Positions 50,893 to 64,000 of a DNA stretch of 64,000 nucleotides are shown in pieces (the first letter of the stretch is position 1; the number at the start of each line of letters is the position of its first letter). The notes under the pieces are model-generated. The model saw nothing but the letters and a program-made list of their open reading frames with translations. It did not search any database and was not told the DNA's origin. This stretch comes from Parus major (Eukaryota > Chordata > Aves > Passeriformes > Paridae), in the NCBI RefSeq assembly GCF_001522545.3, contig NC_031768.1, positions 3,534,683-3,598,682 on the forward strand. Direction: 5' to 3'. Position numbers and translations under genes: made by a program.

Positions 50893-53800
50893 TCAATGAC
50901 TTGAATTTATGTTGTAGACATCTTCTATAGTACCTAAAATGGAACTTCCACATCCCAATTGCACAGAAACCTTGTACCTGAACAGCTGCCCTATTTAAAC
51001 TCGAGTCACACTGCTATTGTTTCCCTTTCTGATCTCAGAATATTTCAGCTTCTGATCTGAACCTGTTTAAGTTCATTTTTATTGTACTGGCAAGGTTAAA
51101 AAACTTGCAGTGTGAGCCTTCCTGTCCACAAATCCACCAGAATTAAAATAAAAGCCAATGGTATCAAGTATGCAGTCACATCAATTAAATGCAGAATTAA
51201 ATGGTTTTCATCCCTGCAGAACATTCAGCTTTTCCCTTCAGCTGAAGGAGAAAAAGCTCCTGATACTCCACAGAAATAAAACCTGAGACAAGATAAAGGC
51301 AATTTCCTCTCATCACTGATGTGCCATTTCTAGGATAAGCAGAAAATGGCACAGTCTGTCTCTTTGTGACAAGCTCCTGCTTTTCCAACAGTGCAGCAGA
51401 AAATAAAAAGAAGGTATTCCATGCACAGAAGGATTTAATATGGAAACATTAGAGATGCTCATCCAGGGGAGTGATTTCAGGATACATCACATAAGTATAT
51501 ATACGAGTTAACAGTCATGCTAAGAGTATTTACTACTGTTAAAAATGTAGGCAAGAAGGTTTTTCCCCCACTCTGTGCCTGTCCTTCTGTTTTTCCACCT
51601 GCTTATTTTGATTTGTCTCCTTATGTACTTCTCTCAAAAGTGGATTTTGTCTCCCACAGTAAAGTCAGAACAATGATTTCTTTGTTCTGTGTACACATTA
51701 TATACAGTGTGTCTATACATATTCATATTCTTTCATATGTATTCTATTGTATTTGATGTCAGACAGTGCAAATATAAAACTAAAGCAGAAAACAACCCAT
51801 ATCTCAGCCTTGGTGTGCTTTGCTGTGGGATTTCTCAACAACAACAACAGAAACATACATAGATTACTCTGTATCTTCAACAAATTCAGTTTTGGATCTG
51901 GAAAGCATGGAATTAATGGAATTATTCCCCATTTTCAGCCAAGGCAGGATAATATAATAAGCATGGGAAAAGGAGGCTAAAGGTGAGCTGTCAGGAGTCC
52001 CAGCCCTTGCTGAATCCCCAGTGGCCAAATTTGTGTTGGATTCAGTCACAGCCATGGCCAGTGGGGCTCTGCCAGCAGAAATCCAGTCCCTAAATAAACT
52101 CCAGTCACTGGGTCACAGGGAAACAGCTCCTTCACCCTTGAACTCATGGGGCAGTGGAAAAGGGTTCACATCTCAGGTTACGACACTGGAAAAATACTGT
52201 GCCTTCTCTTGCTGCCTGCTTCTTATTTTTCTCATTATGCTAAGCAGCTTATTTTTAGCTGCAGAGACTGAATTCTGGAAAAGAAGATTTGTTTCTTGAC
52301 TTGGGTGTTTAAAACAACATTTAGGCACTGCAGGTGATATCCAGACTGCATTTAAGGGACCCTTGTAAATCTTTTAATTAAGTACTTGCATTCTTTAGCT
52401 CGAGGCTTGTCTACATGTTACAGGCTTTGCTGTTCAATCATCAGGATTAGTCAAAACAGCAAGAAACTTCTAAATTGGGTCAAAAATGCTAATTAAGGCA
52501 TTTGAAAAACTGAGAGGACCTGATCATTCAGCAGAGCTAGAGAGGTTAAATCAGTATTTTTTCCTAGTTAATATGCAGTAGGTTTAAGGGCTAGACTTGG
52601 GCTGCTGGATTGAGGTGCCCAGCTCTAAAAACCCAAAAAGTCTCCAGATCTGGATGGGGAGGGCTTGGTTGAGAGCAGGCCTGGTTAAAAGGCAATGTCA
52701 GCTGGCCAAATCTCCTCTGGGACATGGGGGCCAAGGAGAAGGGCTGGAAAATGAAGAGGAGGGAAATGTGTTCTTGCCCACCAGCCAGGAACACAAGGAC
52801 AGCAGGAGTAAAGAGCTTTTAGGGGAGCAGGGGTGTGGAGAAGGGGGGCTCCTGACCCAGGAAAGCACTCAGCTTCCCTAGGGAGGAGTGGGGTTTCCCT
52901 GAACATCTTTATGGCTGTGAAATCAGTCCCTGGAAAATCTTTTTTTCAGAGTCTGCCTCTCCAAAAATGCCATTTATCGCCATTCATGAGCAGGTTCCTT
53001 TTACCAGCTGAAAGTTTGTGGAGAAAGATATAAAATCTTGTGATGCTTTAAATGGATTTCCAAATCTACTGGTCTGATACACCCCCTGAGAGACATTTCC
53101 CTCTCTGGGATCATATTTGGGATCCTTCAGGGGTTTTATATTCATGTGATCTCTTCCCACTTTTGAGGAGGTGGGATGGTCAAAAATGACCTTGAACTTG
53201 TTTTGTGACATCAGGTAGAGAAATTCCTGGTCCAAGTCAAATGAGCCCTTAAGGACAATGTCATATATGAGCAAAGGTTCTTTTTAGTGCTGATTAGCAA
53301 AAGTGGAAAATATAATTGAGGGTTTGACTTTTGCAGTACCCCCGTGGGAAAGGAGGTTTCTGCAAACTGAAAGAAATTAAAATTTTCTAGATATTTCCCA
53401 TTCAAGCCCTCGTCAGATGTTATTCCTTCCAAGCATGAACTCCATTGCCAGGGGATGCAAGTAAGTGGTCTGTCCACAAAAGAACCCCAGACATAAATAG
53501 AACTTGGGATGCAAAGAATATCAAAATATTTCCCAGTTAATAGTGGTTCTTTTCTCCAGCACAATAATTTAGGAGTAAAGAGAAGAAAAAAACCCAACAG
53601 GCTTCTTGGCTGAGGCTATTACTGAGATTTAAAATTATAATAATGGGAATCTATTTTTAATAAACTGCTCCAGCAATGTTTATTGCAGTGAAGAATAATT
53701 GTTATGATAACTCAATTTGTGATTATTATTCTTAAAACAGAAAAAAGGAACATTATTATAAAACTCTTTGAACCTCTACAATTATCTTCCATTTTTCTAC

Positions 53801-54530
53801 ATTACAGACTCTTTGATGGCACAGTGGGAGGTAGGAAGAGAGTGCATTTCTTTCCAATTTCTGTCCCTTTCTTGGAGGATGAGGGACTGACTCATTTGTC
53901 AACCTCACAGGTAAACTTGGGGTTACAATTGTTGAAATTTATGAATATTTATATGAAAAATTGCCTCAGTTTTGCTCTGCTTAAATGATTCCTTGAGGAC
54001 CTGATCTTACTAAACAAACTTGTAGTTAATGACAGCTGTGGGGAGGAGAACAATAATCCAAATCCCAGACTTCTGGGAGTTTTGATGCTGAGAAAGATGC
54101 AACAAAAACAACATTTTGCCACCATTTTTACAGCATGAAGGGCTTTAACACTGAGCAGGAGCTAAGAAGACCCACTTTTGTAAAGAATGTGATTTATCCC
54201 ACAGCTTTAAAATCTTGCTGGGCTGTTTTTACTGCTTCAATTTTCTCTTTTAAGGTGCCTCCTGGGACACATGACTGTTCTGATGGCTTCCTGAAAAATG
54301 TCACCATCTACAGCCGGTCACCTTCAAGGTCTGGGCAGATGAGGTCTGACAGCTCTGTCAGTCCACAAAACTTCATGTGCAGGTCTGCATCCATCCCTTC
54401 ACTTTTTGGAAGCTGTGCAGAGCTGTTGTCAGGCAGCAATTCCAGTTTGCTTGGTGGTTTGGAATGTGATAGTAGAAAATGGAAAATAATGGTGGTGTTG
54501 TTAATGATGAAGCATGAGGTACAAATAATC

Positions 54531-54688
54531 TCAGAATCTCAGAATGGGTTGTTTTGGAAGGGATCTTAAAGATCATCTCATCCCAGCCCAGCCATGGCAG
54601 GGCCACCTCCCACTGTCCCAGGAGCTCCCAATGTCCAGCCTGGCCTTGGGCACTGCCAGGGATCCAGGGGCAGCCCCAGCTGCTCTCA
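54531..54688 (-). mobile_element. CR1 3' fragment in DSCAM last intron
   Basis: Starts with TCAGAATCTCAGAATGGGTT and GGAAGGGATCTTAAAGATCA, then carries the core shared with other copies (54610-54686) and ends abruptly. Same sense as DSCAM. Confidence 0.88.
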
Positions 54689-54989
54689 ACAATCTGTTCT
54701 ATTCTTACATTTTTCCAAAAATCTGCTTGAGTTGTTGTAAAGATCAGAACACAAGGATGTGTGGAACGTGCTTTCAAAACACCAAATGCAGGAATTAGTT
54801 AAAAAAAAAATAAATCTTGCTTCCATGTTCCATTTCCTGTAGCTATGACTTTTGAAAACTCAGAGAAACTCTTGAAGTTGTTTTTATTTAATTGAAGACT
54901 GCTTAAGAAATGTTTTCCATATACTTGAAAGTTTTGGCCTGGTGTGAGGACAGTGATGCAGAAAACATCTACAGCTGCTTGTACCATCA

Positions 54990-55770
54990 GCTGAAGAATC
55001 CTCCTCTCTAGGAGAGCTGGTTGATATCCAAGGATCACCTTCTCCAAGCTCAGTGAGCAGAAATCAGGCAAAAATTCTGGGAGTCCTCTATGGCTGAACA
55101 AAAAGCTCCTGGCAAAACTCAGACACCAAGAGGGAATATGGAAGCAGGCAAGAACAACCCAGTGGGAATACAGAGACATTGTCCAAGCATTCAGAAACCT
55201 GGTTAGGAAAACCCAAGCCCAGTTGAAGTTGAATCTGTCCAGGGATGTCAAGGACAACAGGAAAGTCTTCTGTAAGTTTTTAGGTGACAACAGGAAAGCC
55301 AGGGAAAATGTGGCCCCACTGCTGAATGGAACCTGGTGACACAGGACGTGGAAAAGGCTGAGATCCCTTGTTTGCCTCAGTCTTCACTAGTCAGAGCAGC
55401 CTTCAGGAATCCCAGATCCCAGAGATCCCAGGGAATCCCAGGTCCCAGAGATCCCAGGGAATCCCAGGTCCCAGGAACAGTCTGGAGCAAGAGACTCACC
55501 CCTGGTGGACAAGGACCAGGTCAGGGAATGCTTAAGCAAAGTGGATATATGTAAATCCATGGACTTTGATGGAACTGGCAGATGCCACTGAGGCCATTGT
55601 CAATAATTTTTGATTGATCATGGAGACTGGGAGAAGTGCCTGAAGACTGGAGAAAAGCAAGTGCCACTCCTGTCTTTAAGAAGGGCAAAAAAGAGGATGC
55701 AGGAACCAAGAAGTCCCTCAGCCTCATCTCCATCCCTGGGAATTTACCAGCAAACTCCATCCTTACCTTC
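54990..55770 (+). mobile_element. CR1 reverse-transcriptase (ORF2) remnant
   Basis: This is an internal CR1 piece rather than a 3' end. It encodes, with frameshifts and stops, recognisable reverse-transcriptase segments: RDVKDNRKVF, then KVDIYKSMDFDG, then PEDWRKASATPVFKKGKKED and SLISIPG, matching the palm-proximal region of CR1 polymerase. It is dead: stop codons interrupt the frame near 55340 and 55590. A 26-bp tandem repeat at 55407-55475 has expanded inside it. It is antisense to DSCAM. Confidence 0.85.
55407..55475 (+). repeat. 26-bp tandem repeat, about 2.7 copies
   Basis: Units start at 55407, 55433 and 55459, each beginning GAATCCCAG and containing AGATCCCAG. The second and third starts are exactly 26 bases apart. 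It lies within a CR1 ORF2 remnant. Confidence 0.9.
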
Positions 55771-57410
55771 TGTGAGTTAAGTTTCAGCTTTGCCATCACA
55801 TGGATTCATTTCCAAATGCCCCATTTATCAAAATAACTTTTTCTAACAGTCTTTCTTCAGTCTGCCTTATAATTGTTGGGAAATATTTTGAAAAACAAAT
55901 AGTATTTATTGCAAACTCTTGAAACTTTACTGCAACTGTAAGATGCAACAGGCAACAGTTTGAAAAGGGAGGTCAGAAATTAGGAAAGAAATTAGGAAAG
56001 AGGAGGCAGAAGTGATGGAAAGTGACATTTTCCCAGGAAGATTGAATTGGCTGAGAAGAAAAGCAAAGCACCATGAAAACAGGTGAAAGTTCTCTTGAAA
56101 GAAAAGATTTACTTCAAGGAAGAATAAAGGTGTGCTGAAGCAGCACAGTGATTTATCTCAAATGTCCTCCTCTACTGAAACCAAATACCTTAAGTTTTTT
56201 TATTTCTTCACCACGTCCTTAAATGGAGAATGGCTTTGATTAATTGTATTTGAATTACTAATTACCTCTGGCAAATTTCTGAAGTGATGGATGAAAGAAG
56301 AAAGATGCCCAGTCAGTGTTTCCTCACTGACTTGAAAATTAAAATATTGGTCTTTCTGCTATTGCTGAAAGTTCTTTCTATCCATATGTTTTGTTTAAAA
56401 CCCTTCATAATGTGACCTTTATTAATTAATTTATTAATTCAATATTTATGGGCCAACATTCAAATTGTCCCATTGGAACACTCAACTATTCTTTCAAGGT
56501 GATGAAGCTAATTATTAATTTTATAATATATTTAATTTTCTTGAAAAGGAAGGCTAAAGCTAATCAAGAAAAGTAGGGAAAAATATAAAGCTATTAAAAC
56601 TAACAGAGCTAAACATGACTACAAGTCTGTAAATCACTGGAGGGGCTCTAAGGTTGTTCCAGCCCTGGAAGATTTTTTACTCAAGCACAGGGACCAAATT
56701 TTGGTTCTATCTGCCCTCAAGAAAATCAGCTTTATATGGAATGTATTAGAATATTTCCAAATACTAAATATGCATAAGCAATGTATTTGGAACATGAAAG
56801 GAAAGAGAGCAAGATATTTGTTAAAAAAATGATAAAAAATATCTGTTGACTGCTTGGAAGGAAAGAGTTCAGTTTTGACTTCGCTGTGAATTTAGATGCT
56901 TCCCTTTAGCAGAGCAGGGACAAATATTTATCTTACTTCTTTGGAGTTAGAAATGAAAAGTATTTCTATCTTTATCTATTTCTACAGCTCCTGGGTTTGT
57001 GGTTCTACCCTGTGACTACACAGAAATCATCAATTTCTGCCACTGCTTGATTTCCTACTTATTTTCCCTCTTATCTATCTGTGTGACACACTAATTTCCT
57101 GCCTTGAGTATTATAACTGTCTACCTTCTGCTTGGGCTTTTTCTTCCCACATTTTTCTTTTTAGGCTTTCTCCAGCCAAATCCCTGATGCTTTCTTTTCA
57201 GTGCTCCTGCATTTGAATGACCCTTCCTGATCCCACTGACTCCCTTCCATCCCTCAGTCCTCACAACCACTGCTTGTTATGGTGAATATTGAACAAAAGA
57301 CCCTCCATAGATTATTTACTGCTCTTTTTCACATAGATGAGCACCACTGATTACTTTCTGTGGATCTGAGTAGCAGCACTCACACTGGCCAATGTACATA
57401 CTATAATAAA

Positions 57411-57486
57411 AATAGAATAGAACAGAACAGAACAGAATAGAATAATAAAATAAAATAAAATAAAATAAAATAATAAAATGAAATAA
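57411..57486 (+). repeat. (AATAG/AACAG)n followed by (AAAAT)n
   Basis: A compound pentanucleotide microsatellite in the DSCAM last intron: AATAG and AACAG units to about 57445, then AAAAT units with two short interruptions. Confidence 0.92.
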
Positions 57487-58244
57487 TCATGTTTTCAAAA
57501 AGCAAACAAATATAATTATGCCTTTTTCTTATTTGAATCCTGTGTCACATCCTGTATCCTGTAACAAAGACTGACAAATCTTCTGAGATTTTATAACCTG
57601 CTTGATCTCAGAGTACCACAAATCACATGCCTGTGCTGTTGGGAACTAAGGTATCACGTATTTGTGACCTGGAAATTTGATAGAGCCCAAGAGTTGGATG
57701 TACCTCAAGTACCTTCAGTCTGCAAGGAGTAGAAAACTTAATTTTCTCCTTTTTTTTTGTTTCCTCCTGATTTGGATATCCTGAGTTTGACATTAGGTGA
57801 TGTCAAAGGGAGAGAGTGGAGCAGCACCAGGACATCACCAAAGGGTTGTTCCAAGTCTGACAAGCCACAAGGCAGAAGGGACAAGCACATCTCCTGCAAT
57901 CTGTCCTTCTGAGCAGTTAATGAGAGCCAACTTTTGCTCCCAAGCACGAAACACCGTGGTGAGATGTGGTTTATTAGAGGCTGGTTTGAGCTGGAGATGG
58001 GCAGATGTACACACATATGGTCTTATTTATCCCAGAAGGGTCAATGGCCTGATGGCTGCAAGTGTGAGAAGTGGATTTGATGGCTCAGCCAGCCTCTTTC
58101 TGCTCCTAAATTCCTGTATTTTCTGTATATGGGAGAATATACTCGCATGTTCCATTAGCTGGGATTGATTGCCTTGGGATTTTAGCTTTTGTATTTTTCA
58201 TGTATTTGTGATCCTGCAATTCTTCAGTGTCTAACTCTAAACTC

Positions 58245-59168
<924 letters not shown>

Positions 59169-59491
59169 TTAGTTTAGTCAGGAACTCAACAATTGCAGAT
59201 AATCTAAAGGGAAGCCTTATCCTGTGAGCAGAATTAGGTGCCTTAGCATTAAATTCATGTTCCTTTTGTAAAAAATAACCTTTACTATGTGAAAAATATT
59301 AGTTTTTTGAAAAAAAAAACCCCCACATTTCTCAAAATCTTAAATGCCTTCAAAAGGTTTCAAACCCATGAACCAGATTTAGCAAAATAATAAACAGCTT
59401 CTTTACATTATCTTTTTAATGCATCTCAGAAATATTTCACTGTGTTTACACACAGGTTAGAAAGGAAAATCTTTATGTCTTGTTTCCATCA

Positions 59492-59512
59492 TACATATAT
59501 ATATATATATAT
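59492..59512 (+). repeat. (AT)n microsatellite
   Basis: About ten AT dinucleotides followed by a T-run in a DSCAM intron. Confidence 0.9.
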
Positions 59513-60589
59513 ATTTTTTTTTGGAAAGTGCTGAGAACAAAGGTCAAATAGGAAGGCAGTAGCTCTCAGATATTGTCTCTCTAGACACCAGGTAAAACAC
59601 AAACTCATTTCGTTCAGAACAAAGGTCTTCAGAAAGCAATATTTGGTAACTACAGCCTGCAGTCATTCAAGTTGCCTTTTCTCAGTGCTGCTGAAGCTAA
59701 TGAGGGGATTCATATTTGACACACAGGTTATTATGACCTACAAGCTGTTCTTTTCTGCTGATGAGTTTCCGAGAATATCAATATTTCTTAAACAATGCTG
59801 TTATTGAAGATGTAAATGGCTACTGATACATTAAAAAGCGCTCTGGAAATGCAGGGCTCATTTCTGCAGGGACGGAATTGCTGGGCTGTTGCACCCACAG
59901 CGTTTCTAAAACAGAGGGCTTTGAAAAGTTCCGTGGGCAGAAGTCGTGTTTCATCAATAGATCTGTGCAATTTCAGACATTGTTGGTGATGTTGGATAAA
60001 CAGGCACAGTGTAATAGCTAATTCATAAAAATGGACCTCCTGCAGCAGCCAGAGGCAAGTGTGTCGTTATTGCAAATCTTTATCTTTTTTATTGTGTGCC
60101 TGCACCCCTGCATCAGTTTTCATTGTGCACGAAGAACGATACTCCTGCCACTTTTAAACACGACCATCCATTATTTAAAATGACAAGTACTTCTGCAAGA
60201 TGCTGTAACTTGCTTAAAATTTGGAGCTGACCAGAACTTAACAGTTGAGTTTCTTTTGATTTTTCTTTTTTTTTTTGTCTTTTTAATTTTTTTTTTTCTG
60301 TCCACCCATAGGAAACATCATTCTGTTTTTCACATTTGATTTGTAAATCAGTCCTCAGTGATGTCTTCCCGTATTTCTGGTCAGCTGGAAACTCCCAGGA
60401 GGCAGCAGTTGACCAGTGCCATGGAGCAGTGTGTGTGAATGTTGTGCTCATGCAAAGGTCACAGCTTGGTCCACTGAAGCTCAGGACTCACAGCTTCCCA
60501 TATCCCATGCCAAGAGGGAGAATATTCCAGAACCTGCCTGCCTGAACACCTACTTCAGATCTGATGAAAGTCCACCCAAGCCCAGGGTG

Positions 60590-60657
60590 AACTTCATAAA
60601 ACTTCTTGAACTTCATGAAACTTCTTGAACTTCATGAAACTTCTTGAACTTCATGAA
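60590..60657 (+). repeat. 19-bp minisatellite, about 3.5 copies
   Basis: The unit is AACTTCATGAAACTTCTTG. Copies are nearly identical; the first has one substitution. Located in a DSCAM intron. Confidence 0.92.
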
Positions 60658-62418
60658 TACAGATTGACCAGGAAATTTCTAGTGGCCTCTAGTTAGAACA
60701 TTAGATTCACAGCTATGAACTGCTGCCAGGCATTTCTCCTAAGCTCAAAAGCTACTGCTTTGAAAGCCTGGAATTGTTTTGATAAGTGCTGAATTCTGCC
60801 AAATATCAACTGCATCAACCAGCTCCTGAAATCTGAACTCCAGACTGGAGAAGTGATCAAATGTGCACATTAGCTCAATTGATTCTTGAACGTATAATTT
60901 GGCTACATATGTTCATTTGAAAGTTTTAAACTTCTGAAGCACTTAAATTAAATGGACTCTACTCTTTTCCCAGAAACCAAGTGGTGTAATAGAGCTGCTT
61001 TTTGGCACAAGAAAACCTTTCTTGATCTGAAGCTTGCTATCCCTTACATAAATCACTGTGAGCTCCAAGGTAGACACAGAGTAGAAAAGTAGCTTGTTAA
61101 AATATAGATGATGAAGTCTGTTTACATAATTGGATGTAGTTTATCTACTAAACCGCACAGTAAATTTAATTTCTGCCCTTTGCCACACACATTGGAAAAT
61201 ATCCTTGGGTGACAACAGGTTGGAATACATCCAAATGCACCTGAAATCTGGAGCTTCTCAGAAAGGGATTCTAAAAGGAGATTTTCTATTTATATTTAGA
61301 TTTTTATATTAAATAATCTTAAAGATTAATGGTAATTCTACCCAAAGGTTGTCAGCTGGCTGGAGGTATCTGTGACTGCCATGGCCCCATGGAGACAACA
61401 CTGGGGTTTAAGAGGGTGAATCATGAAACGTTGAGAAATCCAGGCTGTAAATTACTAAATATGAGTGAAGATAATTGTTCTTATACAGAAAACAAACCAG
61501 TCATACTGGTTTTTATGGTGAAAGGCCACTCACATCCACTGCTTTGTAGCTCCAACACATCATGAACACCTTTCTCCTAAGATCAGGAGAGACAGTTGGC
61601 AATTCCTTCTGAGGAAGCCAGAGCAAGCCTGGATTCACTGTGGTCAGACTTCCCTTTGGGAAATATTTTACCTGTTTTTTTTAACCTTTATTAGATTTAC
61701 TTCATGATTGTTTTTCTAGTTAATAGTTTACTCATGTATTTGCCTTTTTTGTTGCTTTTTCAGCATAGGACAGTGGAGAAAGCTTTTTTTTTTCCAGTTA
61801 CAGTTGCATTTATGATGTGAAGGTATCAAGAAGAGAAGAGGACTGCAGGCAGAATATGTATTCAGTGTCCCCCCACTTGTCATCTAGAGGAATAAACCCT
61901 TTGCTGCTTCTCAGGAAAATCCTGGCCAGCTGCTGGAGAATTCAGTGCTATGAATAGATTTTTACTTGGACTATAATTCCAGAGTTTTCCTTTTTTTTTT
62001 TTTTCCCCCACTGAGAATGGACATATTACATGAACAGGAAAATAAAAATGCAAACTTGAAGGTTGTTTAAATCCTAAAACCATTCCAAACATGACTCAAG
62101 GATATTCTTGCTGACTAATATTGTCCATTCCTACTCAAATTCTCCTACTTTTGCTTTTTTGGTTCGGGAAGCTCCATGAAAATTTACCACCTTGTCTTTT
62201 AAAGGAAGGATGTCCTTCAAAGCACATGTGTGGAATGAGGAACCAGAGGCATGATATCTGTTATCATCATCACTACAAGCATTTGTGGCATCCCTCATAA
62301 ATAACCTACAGAAAAAACACCCTGGCAAGGGAAGAGCTCACACCTGAGCTGCAAACAGGACACAGCCAGGAACAGGAGGGTTCCTGCAGCTGCTGCTGTC
62401 CCGTTGTCCTGTCCGTAC

Positions 62419-62616
62419 CTGTGTCCTGCGAGGGGCTGACGCTGTAGCTGTCGCTTTCCTTGTCCACTGATCCTGCTGGCCTGGGCGTGGGGAGCCTCCA
62501 GTCTGTGGTGAGGGTGTGGGCTGATATGGTGGGGTGGGGTCTGTTGAGGGTCCACTGGCTGGCGTAGCGGTTGCGCGCGGTGGGTCCGGTTTTGGCACTC
62601 CTCCTCGTGGTGGGAT
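62419..62616 (-). CDS. DSCAM: DSCAM third-from-last coding exon
   Basis: A 198-base exon encoding part of the DSCAM cytoplasmic tail. It starts after CTCGCAG with AT (completing a split codon), then reads [54 protein letters not shown] and [11 protein letters not shown], ending with one G before GTACGG. The exon is 2 + 65 codons + 1, so phase matches the next exon and rejoins as QDTDRARSS, as in vertebrate DSCAM. The paralogue DSCAML1 is less likely because the sequence and the PCP4 neighbour both point to DSCAM. The upstream acceptor lies only 28 bp from a CR1 element. Confidence 0.96.
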
Positions 62617-64000
62617 CTGCGAGGGATGGCAGGGAGGGATTGGGAATCACGGAGTTCTAGAATGTTCTGAGGTGGAAGGGGCCCACAGGGATCATTCAGT
62701 CCAACACAATCCCACCCTGGCCATCCCTGGGAGCCGTGTCCAAATGCTCCTGCAGCTCAGGGCTGTGATATCCATCCAAGCACCTCTGGGTGAAGAGCCT
62801 TTTCCTAATACCCAACCCAACCCTTCCCTGACATAGCTCCTCATATCCTGTCCCTGGCCATCAGAGAGATCAGTGCCTGGCCCTTCACTTCCCCCTTCCA
62901 GAAAGGGATGGCCACTGAAATGACCTTTATTGAAAAAAACCCAAACTCAAGACATTCTTTTTGGAGAAAAAAAAATGAAGAGTATTAATGCTGATCATTA
63001 CCAATCTGATGATGCTTTTCTAGAACTACTCTCTTTCTAATGAAACTCTATATTTTATCAAGGGTGGAACTGAAGAGCTGAAGGCCCCATCATTCTTCCA
63101 CTGACACATTCATTATCCCTTTACTCCAAGACAAGCAGTTCTCCAGCACCAAAATCACCCTGAGAACTGAAAGAGCACAAGGCAAGTAGATCTGGTCAGG
63201 GATTTCACTCCACACCTCAAGTGAAGTGCAAGGTAAATGATCAGCACAGATCAGAAACACCCTGTTGCCAGTTTTTAAATAGATGTGCTCAGAAATGTGG
63301 GGCTCTAATTCCCTGTTCTGGACATCCTGATACTATATCACAGTATTGATCACCTACAGATTTCCTATTTTAACAAGTGGCCAAGACATGAAACAAGCTG
63401 TAATAGTGCCATCAGTGTTTCAGTGGGAACAGGTTCATAAAGATTTGACTGCTTTGGAACAATTAGTAAATTAATATAATTCCTCAAACTTTAAAAATCA
63501 TCTGCTACTGGTTTAAGGTCAGCAGTGTTGTACTTTATAAATTAACCTAGAGATAATATAGTGACCAAGATTGTAAAAGCAAGATATGTGATAAAATTGA
63601 CCTCCTTGAACATATTCATAAAGAGTTCTGCCCTAAAAATGAGTCTAACAAAGCAAGGGCAAGAGAAGAAATCATTATGTGGCAAACAGAGACTGACTAC
63701 ATCAGCAGTGAAGGATTTCTCTTCAAAGCTTCTGAAAGGATATCACTAACAATAGAAAGGGTATTAGAAATGAAAAATTCAAATCTATTCAAAATGTTCT
63801 TTGACATTCAAATGGTGAAGTTGTCAGTCTTTGAGGTAAGAGACTTTAGCAGAAGAAATTGAAAGAAAAAGCAATACCCAGATAATGGCTCTGAGCACTG
63901 TTTCTGCCTAAGCATTCCCAGTGAGAATTTGTATTCTGCTGCTTCAAAGAAACAAGGCATTTATTTACAAATAATGGTTTGATCCTTTTTTTTTTTTCCC
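62617..64000 (-). other. DSCAM: DSCAM intron (partial, runs off window)
   Basis: Intronic sequence upstream of the exon ending at 62616. A CR1 occupies about 62645-62895. From 62900 to 64000 it is AT-rich unique DNA. No further DSCAM exon was recognised in it. Confidence 0.8.
62645..62895 (-). mobile_element. CR1 LINE abutting a DSCAM splice acceptor
   Basis: Plus-strand order: AATCACGGAGTTCTAGAATG, GAGGTGGAAGGGGCCCACAG, GGATCATTCAGTCCAACACA, CACCTCTGGGTGAAGAGCCT, TTTTCCTAATACCCAACCCA, and AGAGATCAGTGCCTGGCCCT. This is the reverse complement of a CR1 3' end, so the element has the same sense as DSCAM. Its 3' terminus lies 28 bp before the exon at 62616. Confidence 0.9.

Noticed and set aside
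55636..55836. A frame with clear reverse-transcriptase similarity, considered as a functional gene
   Set aside because: It is a short part of a frameshifted, stop-containing CR1 remnant.
57797..58168. A 123-residue plus-strand frame in the DSCAM last intron
   Set aside because: Antisense to the gene, no recognised family, ordinary intronic composition; no evidence of expression.

Overview
The window is vertebrate nuclear DNA and almost certainly avian, probably from a songbird. Three things support this. Chicken-repeat-1 (CR1) LINE fragments are the dominant repeat, with about 24 recognisable copies. No mammalian Alu, L1 or B-type repeats are visible. Two genes, PCP4 and DSCAM, lie next to each other in the conserved order known from human chromosome 21 and bird chromosome 1. 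The sequence is a draft assembly with two N gaps (24787-25051 and 29787-30221). Nothing prokaryotic is present: no operons, CRISPR arrays or insertion sequences.

Layout. Positions 1-6981 are the last intron of PCP4 (+ strand), followed by the PCP4 terminal coding exon (6982-7109) and its 3' UTR with a polyadenylation signal at 7310-7315. About 33 kb of intergenic DNA follows (about 7335-40395), holding CR1 copies, a (TCCTC)n microsatellite and several non-repetitive stretches that may be conserved regulatory DNA. DSCAM then runs on the minus strand: 3' UTR (about 40395-41034), last coding exon (41035-41378), a 17.3-kb intron, penultimate exon (58709-59011), a 3.4-kb intron, third-from-last exon (62419-62616), and the start of the next intron upstream to 64000. 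The two genes are therefore convergent. The three DSCAM exons have matching splice phases (one base carried, two bases completing the codon) and together encode the C-terminal cytoplasmic tail, ending in a PDZ-binding motif.

The genes work separately. PCP4 encodes a small calmodulin-binding IQ protein of neurons. DSCAM encodes an immunoglobulin-superfamily adhesion receptor used in neurite self-avoidance and synaptic targeting.

I found no convincing undescribed system. The most useful oddities are: (1) a CR1 in DSCAM whose 3' terminus sits 28 bp from a splice acceptor and may supply the branch point; (2) a possible 28-nt cryptic exon just upstream of the last DSCAM exon that would replace the PDZ-binding tail; (3) CR1 copies that share blocks of perfect identity inside otherwise diverged elements; (4) a probable solo LTR 121 bp from a DSCAM splice donor; and (5) several candidate conserved noncoding elements. 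Repeat boundaries were judged by eye and are approximate.
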